A stretch of 20,451 nt of DNA. It comes from JAMXLO01 sp036494925. GTDB lineage: Bacteria > Pseudomonadota > Alphaproteobacteria > Acetobacterales > Acetobacteraceae. The notes beneath the pieces were generated by a model. That model was given only the letters and a program-made list of their open reading frames with translations, ran no database searches and was not told the DNA's origin. The stretch's first letter is position 1; every line of letters starts with the position of its first letter. Where the stretch lies: contig DASXNR010000485.1 in the NCBI GenBank assembly GCA_036494925.1, positions 1-20,451 on the forward strand. The letters run 5' to 3'. The position numbers and the translations under genes are program-made. Shown here piece by piece: positions 13,420 through 20,451 of the stretch.

Positions 13420-14810
13420 TGGACACGCAGGACCTGTCCATTGCCGAAATGGGTCGCCGGCTTCGGGCCGGCGATGTCACCGCGGAAACACTGGCACGCG
13501 ACGCATTGGCACGCATCGCCGCGCGGGACGGCGGACTGCATGCCTTCGTCCTGGTAACCGAGGAGCGTGCCCTCGAGGATGCGCGGCGCGCGGACACCGA
13601 ACTGAAGGCGGGCCGCGACCGCGGTCCGTTCCATGGCATCCCCTACGCGTTGAAGGACATCTACGACACGGCCGGCATCCGTACGACCTGTCATTCCAAG
13701 CTGCGGCTGAACGTCGTGCCGAAGGAGGACAGCGTAGCCGCCTCTCGGCTACGTGAGGCCGGAGGCGTGCTGCTGGGCAAGCTCGCAACCCATGAGTTCG
13801 CCATCGGCGGGCCGAGCTTTGATCTGCCGTTTCCGCCGGCGCGCAATCCTTGGCATCCCGAGCATGTCACTGGTGGTTCTTCATCCGGCTCCGGCACCGC
13901 GATCGGCGCGCGCATGGTTCGTATGGCGATGGGGTCCGATACCGGCGGCTCGATCCGCGGACCGGCCGCCTGGTGCGGCACGGTCGGGATCAAGGCAACC
14001 TACGGACTGGTCTCGCGGCGCGGCGTGTTTCCGTTGTCGTGGACGCTGGACCATATCGGCCCGCTGACCCGCAGCGTGGAGGACGCGGCGATCACCTTGC
14101 AGGTATTGGCCGGACACGATCCAAAGGATCCCGCCAGTGCCGATGTTTCGGTTCCAGACTACCGCGCCGATCTCGAGAAGGGCGTCGCCGGCCTGCGAAT
14201 CGGCATCCCGCGCGCCTTCTTCGCTACCGCGCCGGCGACCACGGCCGAGGTGGTCGCCGGCCTCGATCGCACCGCGGCGCAGCTGCGCGCGGCCGGCGCG
14301 ACGGTGGAGGACATCGAATTGCCCGACTACGCGCTGTTCTCCGCGGTCGGGCGGGTGATCATGATGGCGGAAGCGTTCGCCATCCACGAAGCGGACATGC
14401 AGACCCGGCTGCTCGACTATGGCGAGATCACCGCCGGCCGCTTCATCCTCGGCGCCGCCATCACCGCGGCCGACTTCATCCACGCACAGCGCGCCCGACG
14501 CGAGCTGACCGACGCGGTCAACGCCGCGCTATCGCGCTATGATGCGCTGATGACGCTGTCGGCGCTGAGCACGGCACCACGCTTCGATCAGCCGACGGAC
14601 GCGCTGTCATCGGCGTCACCAATCCAGACCATTCCGTTCAACGTCACCGGCCATCCGGCGATGAGCGTTCCCACCGGGCTCGGCGCCAACGGACTGCCGA
14701 TCGGCGTGCAGATCGTCGGCCGGGCGTTCGATGAACCGATGGTGTTCCGCATTGGCCGCGCGGTGGAGAAACTTTCCGGCTGGGAGAGCGTCAAGTTGCC
14801 CGAGGGCTAG
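13419..14810 (+). CDS. Amidase signature-family hydrolase (GatA/AtzE-like)
   Basis: This 463-residue cytoplasmic amidase hydrolyses a carboxamide to acid plus ammonia or amine. The Ser-cisSer-Lys triad is in place: Lys79 in GIPYALKDIYDTAG, cis-Ser154 in TGGSSSGSGTAIG, and nucleophile Ser178 in GSDTGGSIRGPA. Typical supporting stretches are KLATHEFAIGGPS, GIKATYGLVSRRGVFPLSWT and DHIGPLTRSVEDAAI, with a C-terminal NVTGHPAMSVPTG and GLPIGVQIVG. Length matches AtzE and other stand-alone amidases, shorter than many GatA. No gatB or gatC is nearby, and the gene overlaps a small AtzG-like gene, so a tRNA amidotransferase role is unlikely. The substrate is unknown. The DUF72 gene begins 7 bases after its stop. 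Confidence 0.9.
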   Translation: MDTQDLSIAEMGRRLRAGDVTAETLARDALARIAARDGGLHAFVLVTEERALEDARRADTELKAGRDRGPFHGIPYALKDIYDTAGIRTTCHSKLRLNVVPKEDSVAASRLREAGGVLLGKLATHEFAIGGPSFDLPFPPARNPWHPEHVTGGSSSGSGTAIGARMVRMAMGSDTGGSIRGPAAWCGTVGIKATYGLVSRRGVFPLSWTLDHIGPLTRSVEDAAITLQVLAGHDPKDPASADVSVPDYRADLEKGVAGLRIGIPRAFFATAPATTAEVVAGLDRTAAQLRAAGATVEDIELPDYALFSAVGRVIMMAEAFAIHEADMQTRLLDYGEITAGRFILGAAITAADFIHAQRARRELTDAVNAALSRYDALMTLSALSTAPRFDQPTDALSSASPIQTIPFNVTGHPAMSVPTGLGANGLPIGVQIVGRAFDEPMVFRIGRAVEKLSGWESVKLPEG

Positions 14811-14817
14811 GAAACGC

Positions 14818-15804
14818 ATGGCACGGGCTGGCACGGTTCGCATCGGCATCTCCGGCTGGACCTATCCGCCGTGGCGCGGCGTGTTCTATCCCAAGGGTCT
14901 GACACAGAAGCGCGAACTGGAATACGCCACCAGCCAGTTCAGTTCGCTGGAGATCAACGGCACGTTCTACGGCATGCAAAAGCCGGCCGCGTTCGCCGAC
15001 TGGGCCGATCGCGCGCCCGAAGACTTCGTGTTCTCGGTGAAGGCGCCACGCTTCATCACTCATATAAGGCGGCTGCGCGACGCGGAGAAACCGCTGGCGA
15101 ATTTCATTGCCTCCGGGCTGTTGCGGCTCGGCCCGAAACTGGGACCGATCCTATGGCAGTTCCCTCCATTCTTCCGCTTCGATGCAGAGCGGATCGAGGC
15201 GTTTCTCAAGTTGCTGCCGCACGATACGGCGGCGGCAGCGCGCTACGGCCAAGGCCATGACGACTGGATGAAGGGCCGCGCCTGGCTGGCGGTGGACACC
15301 GAACGCAAGCTGCGGCACGCGTTCGAAATTCGCAACGAAAGCTTCCGCACCGGCGTGTTCGTCGATCTGCTGCGCAAGTACGACGTGGCACTGGTGTGTG
15401 CGGACACGGTGGAATGGCCGAGGCTGATGGACCTCACCGCTGACTTTGTCTACTGCCGGCTGCACGGCTCGGAGCAGCTATATGCCAGCGGCTATACCGA
15501 TGAAGCGCTTGATCGGTGGGCGGCGCGTGTGGTGGCGTGGGCGAACGGCGGCGAGCCCGCAGACGCAGAGCGTGTCAGTGGCGAGGGGCGCAAGCACGAG
15601 CGCGACGTGTTCGTCTACTTCGACAACGACACCAAGGTGCGGGCGCCGTTCGACGCGAAGGCACTGACCGAGCGGGTCGAGAAGCTGTTCGCTCCTACTC
15701 GATCGCGCTCGCCGACTTCGCCAGATCGCGCAGCACGAACTTCTGGATCTTCCCCGTCGACGTCTTCGGCAGCTCGCGGAACACGAAACTCTTCGGCACC
15801 TTGA
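14818..15804 (+). CDS. DUF72 (YecE-like) family protein with an extended C-terminus
   Basis: This 328-residue TIM-barrel-like protein belongs to the DUF72/YecE family, whose biochemical function is not established. Family marks are GISGWTYPPWRGVFYPKGL near the start, YATSQFSSLEINGTFYG, FVFSVKAPRFITH, LGPILWQFPP, AFEIRNESF, CADTVEWPR, ADFVYCRLHG and the closing FVYFDNDTKVRAPFDAKAL. The ATG at 14818 has AGGA overlapping the amidase stop. The family normally ends near ALTERVEKLF, about residue 291. Here the frame has no stop there and reads a further 36 or so residues, rich in Ser, Arg and Thr, antisense to the 3' end of the convergent acyl-CoA ligase gene. That tail looks accidental, not a domain. 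Confidence 0.88.
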   Translation: MARAGTVRIGISGWTYPPWRGVFYPKGLTQKRELEYATSQFSSLEINGTFYGMQKPAAFADWADRAPEDFVFSVKAPRFITHIRRLRDAEKPLANFIASGLLRLGPKLGPILWQFPPFFRFDAERIEAFLKLLPHDTAAAARYGQGHDDWMKGRAWLAVDTERKLRHAFEIRNESFRTGVFVDLLRKYDVALVCADTVEWPRLMDLTADFVYCRLHGSEQLYASGYTDEALDRWAARVVAWANGGEPADAERVSGEGRKHERDVFVYFDNDTKVRAPFDAKALTERVEKLFAPTRSRSPTSPDRAARTSGSSPSTSSAARGTRNSSAP

Positions 15805-17335
15805 AGTGCGCCATGTGCCCGCGGCAGAACGCGCGCAGCTCATCTGCCGTTACGCTGGCGCCCGGCTTCAGTTCGATGAACGCGCACGGCGTCTCGCCCC
15901 ACTTCTCGTCCGGCTGCGCCACCACCGCCGCCGTCAGCACCGCCGGATGGCGATACAGCGCCTCCTCGACCTCGATCGACGATATATTTTCACCGCCGGA
16001 AATGATGATGTCCTTGGAGCGGTCGCGGATCTTCACATAACCGTCTGCCTGCATCACCGCGAGGTCGCCGGTATGGAACCAGCCGCCGGCGAACGCGCCG
16101 TCCGTCGCCTTCGGGTTCTTCAGATAACCCTTCATCGTGATGTTGCCGCGGAACATGATCTCGCCCATCGTCTCGCCGTCCCACGGCACCGGCGACATGG
16201 TCGTGGGATCGAGCACCGTCAACGCCTCCTGCATCGGCACGCGCACGCCTTGGCGGCCATTCCGTTCGGCGCGCCGCTCGATCGGCATCGCCGTCCACGC
16301 TGCGTGCTTGGCGCACACCGACGCAGGGCCGTAGGTCTCGGTCAGGCCGTAGACATGGGTCAGCTCGATGCCGATCTTCTCCGCACCTTCGATGATCGCG
16401 GCAGGCGGCGCGGCGCCGGCGATCTGGCCGGCGATGCGATGATCGATGCCGCCCAGCAGCTCCGCCGGCGCATTGATCAGCATCGAGTACACGATCGGAG
16501 CGCCGCACATATGCGTCACGCGATGATCGCGGATCGCATCCAGTGCCGCCTTTGCCTCGACCCGGCGAAGACAGACGCTGGTGCCGGCGCGCTCGGCGAT
16601 CGACCATGGGAAGCACCAGCCGTTGCAATGGAACATCGGCAGTGTCCACAGATACACCGGGTGCGACGGCATGTCCCAATCGAGCACGTTGCTGACAGCG
16701 TTCAGGTAGGCGCCACGATGATGATAGACGACGCCTTTCGGATCGCCGGTCGTCCCCGAGGTATAGTTGAGTGAGATCGCATCCCACTCGTCCGCCGGCC
16801 CCTGCCACGCATAGTCCGGATCGCCTTCGGCAAGAAACGCCTCGTAACCGATTTCGCCGAGCGACTTGCCACCCTGATAGCTCGGGTCATCGATGTCGAT
16901 CACCAGCGGCCGCTGGTCCAGCAACGTCAGCGCCTGTTCGATCGTGGTGGAGAACTCGCGGTCGGTGATCAGCACACGTGCGCCGCCGTGACGCAGCATG
17001 AAGGCGATGGTCTCCGCGTCCAGTCGAGTGTTCAGCGTGTTCAACACCGCACCACACATCGGCACCCCGAAATGCGCCTCGTACATTGCGGGAATGTTCG
17101 GTGACATCAGCGCGACTGTGTCGTTCTTGCCGACGCCGCGCCGCGCCAATGCCGATGCCAGGCGCCGGCAACGAGCATACGTCTCGCGCCAGGTGAAGCG
17201 CTGCGCGCCATGGATCACCGATGGACGGTCCGGATACACATAGGCCGCGCGTTCGAGAAATGTCAGCGGCGTGAGCGGCGTATAGTTGGCCTGGTTCCGG
17301 TCGAGCCCGGTCAGGTAGGCGATGTTGCCGGTCAT
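15695..17335 (-). CDS. AMP-forming acyl-CoA ligase (fatty acid/DmdB-type acyl-CoA synthetase)
   Basis: This 546-residue ANL-superfamily enzyme activates a carboxylic acid with ATP to an acyl-AMP and then to the CoA thioester. Motifs in order: P-loop NYTSGTTGDPKGVVYHHRG (190-208), LPMFHCNGWCFPW, HVYGLTETYGPASVC (327-341), GGWFHTGDLAV (418-427), RDRSKDIIISGGENISSIEV (437-456), and PKTSTGKIQKF with the catalytic Lys529. The layout matches the medium-chain and 3-methylmercaptopropionyl-CoA ligase branch. A start at 17335 is preferred because GGGAG (17343-17347) lies 7 bases upstream, whereas the longer frame would need a TTG at 17362. It is last in a minus-strand cassette, 30 bases after the alpha/beta hydrolase. 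Substrate chain length or type is not readable. Confidence 0.91.
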   Translation of the reverse strand: MTGNIAYLTGLDRNQANYTPLTPLTFLERAAYVYPDRPSVIHGAQRFTWRETYARCRRLASALARRGVGKNDTVALMSPNIPAMYEAHFGVPMCGAVLNTLNTRLDAETIAFMLRHGGARVLITDREFSTTIEQALTLLDQRPLVIDIDDPSYQGGKSLGEIGYEAFLAEGDPDYAWQGPADEWDAISLNYTSGTTGDPKGVVYHHRGAYLNAVSNVLDWDMPSHPVYLWTLPMFHCNGWCFPWSIAERAGTSVCLRRVEAKAALDAIRDHRVTHMCGAPIVYSMLINAPAELLGGIDHRIAGQIAGAAPPAAIIEGAEKIGIELTHVYGLTETYGPASVCAKHAAWTAMPIERRAERNGRQGVRVPMQEALTVLDPTTMSPVPWDGETMGEIMFRGNITMKGYLKNPKATDGAFAGGWFHTGDLAVMQADGYVKIRDRSKDIIISGGENISSIEVEEALYRHPAVLTAAVVAQPDEKWGETPCAFIELKPGASVTADELRAFCRGHMAHFKVPKSFVFRELPKTSTGKIQKFVLRDLAKSASAIE

Positions 17336-17365
17336 CCGATTTCTCCCGCGCATCGTGCGCAATTC

Positions 17366-18250
17366 CTAGGCGAGCAGGTCGCGCACCGCCTGCACCACGG
17401 CATCCGGCGTCTCGCGCGACAGGAAGTGGCCGGCGACCGGGACCTCGCGCCGCTCATAGCGCGCCGTGAAAAACCGCGCGTGCGTTTCCGACTGCGCGGC
17501 CGGTCCGACGCCATCGCAGGCCCCGTGCAGCACGATCGTCGGCACGGTGATCGACGGGCGTTCGGCGAGACGTTCCTCCAGCGCATCCAGCGTTGGATCA
17601 CCTGGCGCGTTGGCGTAGCGGTGCCGATAGGACTGGATCGTCACATCGACGAAGTCAGGGTTGTCGAAGCTTTCCGCTGTCGCCTCGAACGTCGCATCGT
17701 CGAACTGCCAGTTCGGCGACCAAAGGCACCACAGCAGCCGGCAGATGTCGCGGCGGTTCTGCTGCAGGCCGGCGCGGCCACGTTCAGTCTGGAAATACCA
17801 CTGATACCAGTAGCGATGTTCCTGCGCTGCCGTGCCTGGTCGGCCTGAGGTGGGAATATTCTGGATGTTATAGCCGGTGATCGACACCAGACCGCGCACG
17901 CGCTCAGGCCACAGCGCCGCGGCCACGCAAGCGCCACGGCCGCCCCAGTCGTAGCCGACCAGCAGCGCCTGCCGAATCCCCAACGCATCCATGAAGTCGC
18001 GCACATCCGACCCGAGTGCCGCCTGCTGGCCGGACCTCGGCGTCGATGCATCGAGGAATCGCGTGGGCCCATAGCCACGCAACCAGGGGACCAGAACACG
18101 ACAGCCGTCGTTGGCGAGCGTCGGCGCAACGCCGTCCCAGTCATGCGGATCGGAGGGCCATCCGTGCAACAGGATCACCGGCCGACCGTCAGCCGGTCCA
18201 CTCTCGTGGTAGGCAATGTCCAGCAGCTTCGTGCGTACGCTCTTGATCAT
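17366..18250 (-). CDS. Alpha/beta hydrolase, epoxide hydrolase-like
   Basis: This 294-residue alpha/beta-fold hydrolase carries Asp as nucleophile (Asp101 in VGYDWGGRGA), as in epoxide hydrolases and haloalkane dehalogenases, where esterases have Ser. The acid and base fit Asp246 (LHGACDGVGP) and His275 (VAGHFLSRE). The oxyanion loop HGWPSDPHDW (29-38) and the LRGYGPTRF segment favour epoxide hydrolase. The lid (about 130-215) is rich in Tyr and Trp (RYWYQWYFQTERG), which could supply the epoxide-polarising tyrosines. The ATG at 18250 follows AGAGGA by 9 bases. An upstream TTG at 18259 would touch that site and is rejected. It starts 5 bases after the YdhR-like gene and belongs to the same cassette. 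Dehalogenase or C-C hydrolase activity remains possible. Confidence 0.85.
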   Translation of the reverse strand: MIKSVRTKLLDIAYHESGPADGRPVILLHGWPSDPHDWDGVAPTLANDGCRVLVPWLRGYGPTRFLDASTPRSGQQAALGSDVRDFMDALGIRQALLVGYDWGGRGACVAAALWPERVRGLVSITGYNIQNIPTSGRPGTAAQEHRYWYQWYFQTERGRAGLQQNRRDICRLLWCLWSPNWQFDDATFEATAESFDNPDFVDVTIQSYRHRYANAPGDPTLDALEERLAERPSITVPTIVLHGACDGVGPAAQSETHARFFTARYERREVPVAGHFLSRETPDAVVQAVRDLLA

Positions 18251-18255
18251 CTGGA

Positions 18256-18573
18256 TCAATCCTCTGGCGCGCCGGCGAACCCGGACGCCTGATCGGCGAT
18301 CGCGAACGTCTCGAAATAGCTGATCCGCGGCTCGCAGCCGTAACGACGCCTGATGCCCTCAAGCCACGTGCCGCTGTAGAATGCTCTCGCCGAGTCAAGA
18401 TCCTTCCAGATATACGAGCCGCCAGCCACGCCGCCATTCACGTCGTGGATGAACTGCTTGCGGACGAATCCTGGTACGCCGAGGAAGTCCGGCGCTATCT
18501 TGAGGAAATGCTGCCGGCAAGCCTCGCGGTCGATGTCAGGCGGCAGATCGTAGAGCACGATGGCGGTGATCAT
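18256..18573 (-). CDS. Small YdhR-like (ABM-fold) putative monooxygenase
   Basis: This 105-residue protein resembles YdhR-family dimeric ferredoxin-like (antibiotic biosynthesis monooxygenase fold) proteins. It opens with a beta strand (MITAIVLYDLP), then a helix (REACRQHFLKIAPDFLGVPG), the FVRKQFIHD strand, GGVAGGSYIWKDLDSARAFY, and a final SYFETFAIAD strand. Proteins of this type can be cofactor-free oxygenases, isomerases or cyclases of aromatic compounds, but many have no known role. The ATG at 18573 has AGGA overlapping the SDR stop, 8 bases before the start. A longer upstream frame inside the SDR gene is rejected. It sits between an SDR and an epoxide-hydrolase-like gene with almost no spacing, implying a shared pathway. 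Confidence 0.78.
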   Translation of the reverse strand: MITAIVLYDLPPDIDREACRQHFLKIAPDFLGVPGFVRKQFIHDVNGGVAGGSYIWKDLDSARAFYSGTWLEGIRRRYGCEPRISYFETFAIADQASGFAGAPED

Positions 18574-18581
18574 CAGGGGTC

Positions 18582-19382
18582 CTAGCGCACCAGGTTGTTG
18601 GTCACCGCGCCGCCCGTCGCGCTGCGGCCGCCATCGACGACGTACTGCGCACCGGTGATGTTGCCTGCGAGATCGGAGCAAAGGAACAGCACCAGGTTGG
18701 CTACCTCCTCCGGCGTGCCATAACGACCGATCGGGATGTTGGACTGATAGCGGTCGCCGACGCTGGCGGGATCGGTCGGGTTCAGCATCGTTTCCAACGA
18801 ATGGATCATGCGCGTGTCGATCGGACCCGGACAGACCGCGTTCACCCGAATCCCCGAACGCGCGACCTCGCCGGCGGCGGTCTTGGTCAGACCGATCACC
18901 GCGTGCTTCGACGCGACGTAGGCGGGCATTCCGGGCGAGGCGACCAGACCCGCCACCGACGCCGTGTTCACGATCGCACCGTGCTTCTGCTTCAGCATCA
19001 CCGGCAGCACGTGCCGCATGCCCAGGAACACGCCCTTCACGTTCACGTTCATCACCGCGTCGAACATCGCCTCGTCGTATTCGGCGGTCGGCGCGACATT
19101 GCCCTCGATGCCGGCGTTGTTGTGAAAGCAGTCGATCGAACCGTAGGCGTCGAGCGCTGCCTTCACATAGGCCTGCACGTCGGCGGATTTCGTCACATCG
19201 GCGGCGACGAACAACGCATCGCCGCCCTGTTGGCGGATGATACCGGCGGTGCCCTCACCGCCGGCGGTATCGCGGTCCACCACGACAACCTTGGCACCGC
19301 CGCCGGCGAAGCCAAGCGCGGAGGCACGCCCGATGCCATTGCCGGCGCCGGTGATCAGCGCGACCTTGCCCTTGAAGTCCAT
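18582..19382 (-). CDS. SDR-family NAD-dependent oxidoreductase
   Basis: This 266-residue classical short-chain dehydrogenase has the glycine motif TGAGNGIG at 11-18, Asp36 suggesting NAD, NNAG at 88-91, Ser142, and the catalytic YVASK with Tyr155 and Lys159. It also has NAVCPGPIDTRM and the YVVDGG end. It interconverts an alcohol and a ketone or aldehyde, but the substrate cannot be read from sequence. The start at 19382 is fixed by GGAGGA (19387-19392) 4 bases upstream and by the family N-terminus FKGKVALITGAG. A longer frame into soxG is rejected. It heads the SDR/YdhR-like/hydrolase/CoA-ligase cassette and starts 47 bases after soxG, so it might be co-transcribed with the sarcosine oxidase genes or have its own promoter. 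Confidence 0.88.
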   Translation of the reverse strand: MDFKGKVALITGAGNGIGRASALGFAGGGAKVVVVDRDTAGGEGTAGIIRQQGGDALFVAADVTKSADVQAYVKAALDAYGSIDCFHNNAGIEGNVAPTAEYDEAMFDAVMNVNVKGVFLGMRHVLPVMLKQKHGAIVNTASVAGLVASPGMPAYVASKHAVIGLTKTAAGEVARSGIRVNAVCPGPIDTRMIHSLETMLNPTDPASVGDRYQSNIPIGRYGTPEEVANLVLFLCSDLAGNITGAQYVVDGGRSATGGAVTNNLVR

Positions 19383-19429
19383 GGTTTCCTCCGATGCGGC
19401 TGTCGTCGCGGAATCTAGCACGGGCGGCA

Positions 19430-19939
19430 TCACGCAAGGAACTCGCGCCGCGCCTCCTCGAGGCACGCCCAGACGTAGGGCGCGAACGAACGCGCCACTT
19501 CGATGCGGAAGGTCTCGGAAGCCATGCGCCAAAGCACGATTTCGGCTTTGCCAAACACGGTGCGTGTGCACATGCCGACAGGAAATGCCGCCCGATGCAG
19601 GTCGAGCGCGCAGAATGCATTGATTGCCCAGGCGGCACGAGGGCCGGACACCGTCAGAGCGGTGTCGCGATGCGATACATCCACTGTGCCGCTGAGTGAA
19701 GGAACTGATTCGTCCGACACCAGCAGCAGGAACTCATCTGGACCGAGCCATAACAGTGCTCGTGCGCCAAGCGTTGTGGCTCGACAGGTGTCGGGCATCG
19801 CCAGTCCGAGCGAGGCGAGTACCGCTGCGTCGCCGCAAATGATCAACCGCCGCGACGGCGGCAATGCCTCAAGCTGCACGGACGGACAGTCCGGCGACAA
19901 TGCCGCGAGTGCCGCAAGCGGATGTGACCGATCAGCCAT
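19430..19939 (-). CDS. soxG: Sarcosine oxidase gamma subunit
   Basis: This 169-residue SoxG-family subunit belongs to heterotetrameric sarcosine oxidase, which demethylates sarcosine to glycine and passes the methyl group to tetrahydrofolate. Identifying stretches are HPLAALAAL at the N-terminus, LWLGPDEFLLL, VDVSHRDTALTVSGPRAAW, the ALDLHRAAFPVGMCTRTVFG core and SFAPYVWACLEEARREF. It has no catalytic site of its own and is structural, resembling part of a glycine-cleavage T protein. The ATG at 19939 overlaps the soxA stop by 8 bases (ATGGCTGA), the arrangement expected for translationally coupled subunits. Confidence 0.9.
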   Translation of the reverse strand: MADRSHPLAALAALSPDCPSVQLEALPPSRRLIICGDAAVLASLGLAMPDTCRATTLGARALLWLGPDEFLLLVSDESVPSLSGTVDVSHRDTALTVSGPRAAWAINAFCALDLHRAAFPVGMCTRTVFGKAEIVLWRMASETFRIEVARSFAPYVWACLEEARREFLA

Positions 19940-20451
19940 GCAGGCGCCTGCCCTCCTTGTCGTAGGCGACCGGATCCGCCACACGGGTGGCGATGGTGCG
20001 GTCCCGCATCGGCACATACAGCGTCTGGCCGAACCGCGCGCGACCGCCGGACAGCATGGCCAGCGCGACCGGACGTTGCAGCGTTTCGCTGCAATACGCC
20101 GAGGTCACGTGCCCGAGCATCGGCACCGGGACCGGCGCGGCCGGATCGGCGACCAACTGCGCACCTTCCTCCAGCACCTCGTGCGCGAGCAGTCCGACGA
20201 GTTGCCGCCGGTCGGCACGCAGCATGTCGAGCCGTGCCAGCGAACGTTTGCCGACGAAGTCGCGCTTGTTGCTGCCGATCGTCCAGTCCAAGCCGAGATC
20301 CGCCGGTATCACGGTGCCATCGGTCTCCTGGCCGACGATGATGTAACCCTTTTCGGCGCGCAGCACGTGCATCGCTTCGGTGCCGTACGGCGTGATGCCA
20401 TGGCGGGCGCCGGCGGCGAGCATCGCATCCCAAACGGCTGCGCCATGGTCG
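19932..20451 (-). CDS. soxA: Sarcosine oxidase alpha subunit, C-terminal part (5' end outside window)
   Basis: The frame is open to the right window edge. The 172 visible residues are the C-terminal aminomethyltransferase-like (GCV_T) part of SoxA, the subunit where the folate-dependent step takes place. Seen are GITPYGTEAMHVLRAEKGYI, a typical SoxA stretch, then VGQETDGTVIPADLGLDW, SNKRDFVGKRSL, LVGLLAHEVLEEGAQLV, LGHVTSAYCSETLQRPVALA and a final VADPVAYDKEGRRLHG. Dimethylglycine dehydrogenase and aminomethyltransferase share this domain, but the overlapping soxG identifies the complex. soxB and soxD are expected to the right of the window. Confidence 0.9.
   Translation of the reverse strand, partial: DHGAAVWDAMLAAGARHGITPYGTEAMHVLRAEKGYIIVGQETDGTVIPADLGLDWTIGSNKRDFVGKRSLARLDMLRADRRQLVGLLAHEVLEEGAQLVADPAAPVPVPMLGHVTSAYCSETLQRPVALAMLSGGRARFGQTLYVPMRDRTIATRVADPVAYDKEGRRLHG

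Noticed and set aside
19383..19571. Earlier start for the minus-strand SDR, inside soxG
   Set aside because: The extra 63 residues are antigenic-looking shadow sequence, and GGAGGA sits 4 bases before the ATG at 19382.
1..20451. CRISPR arrays, tRNA or rRNA genes, transposases, phage genes, toxin-antitoxin or defence systems
   Set aside because: I looked for direct repeat arrays, tRNA-like folds and mobile-element proteins and saw none. The only repeats are the three palindromes listed.

Overview
The window is a G+C-rich bacterial chromosome segment packed with catabolic genes. Codon third positions are mostly G or C. It carries dispersed palindromic repeats of a kind I associate with alphaproteobacteria. 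Together with the isovaleryl-CoA/MCC, PobA and heterotetrameric sarcosine oxidase genes, this suggests a soil or aquatic alphaproteobacterium, perhaps Rhodospirillales/Acetobacteraceae-like. The taxonomic guess is an inference and is weak. There is no rRNA, tRNA, CRISPR array, phage gene or transposase that I can see, and no gap over 300 bases between genes.

Left part, + strand (1-6993). The 3' part of isovaleryl-CoA dehydrogenase (ivd) is followed by both subunits of methylcrotonyl-CoA carboxylase (mccB, mccA), which are consecutive steps of leucine breakdown. A twin-hairpin repeat sits in the ivd-mccB gap. Next come an orphan branched-chain-amino-acid-type periplasmic binding protein, a strong hairpin, and a phospholipase C-type phosphoesterase without a visible signal peptide.

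Middle, + strand (7064-11710). An IlvD/Edd-family sugar-acid dehydratase, a luciferase-like flavin monooxygenase, a short-chain dehydrogenase and a fumarylacetoacetate-hydrolase-family enzyme follow one another. Three of the four fit a non-phosphorylative sugar-acid route: dehydrate, oxidise at C4, then hydrolyse the diketo acid. Two copies of a second palindrome family bracket the last three genes.

Right-middle (11964-15804). pobA (4-hydroxybenzoate 3-hydroxylase) lies on the minus strand. It is divergent from a + strand trio: a small AtzG-like protein, an amidase-signature enzyme and a DUF72 protein. The DUF72 frame runs 110 bases into the 3' end of the convergent acyl-CoA ligase gene.

Right part, minus strand (20451 down to 15695). 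The end of soxA and the complete soxG (sarcosine oxidase alpha and gamma) are followed by a tightly spaced cassette: short-chain dehydrogenase, small YdhR-like monooxygenase-fold protein, epoxide-hydrolase-type alpha/beta hydrolase, and AMP-forming acyl-CoA ligase. This cassette and the dehydratase-to-FAH group are the best candidates for pathways whose substrate is not obvious. I see no clear sign of a wholly new class of system.
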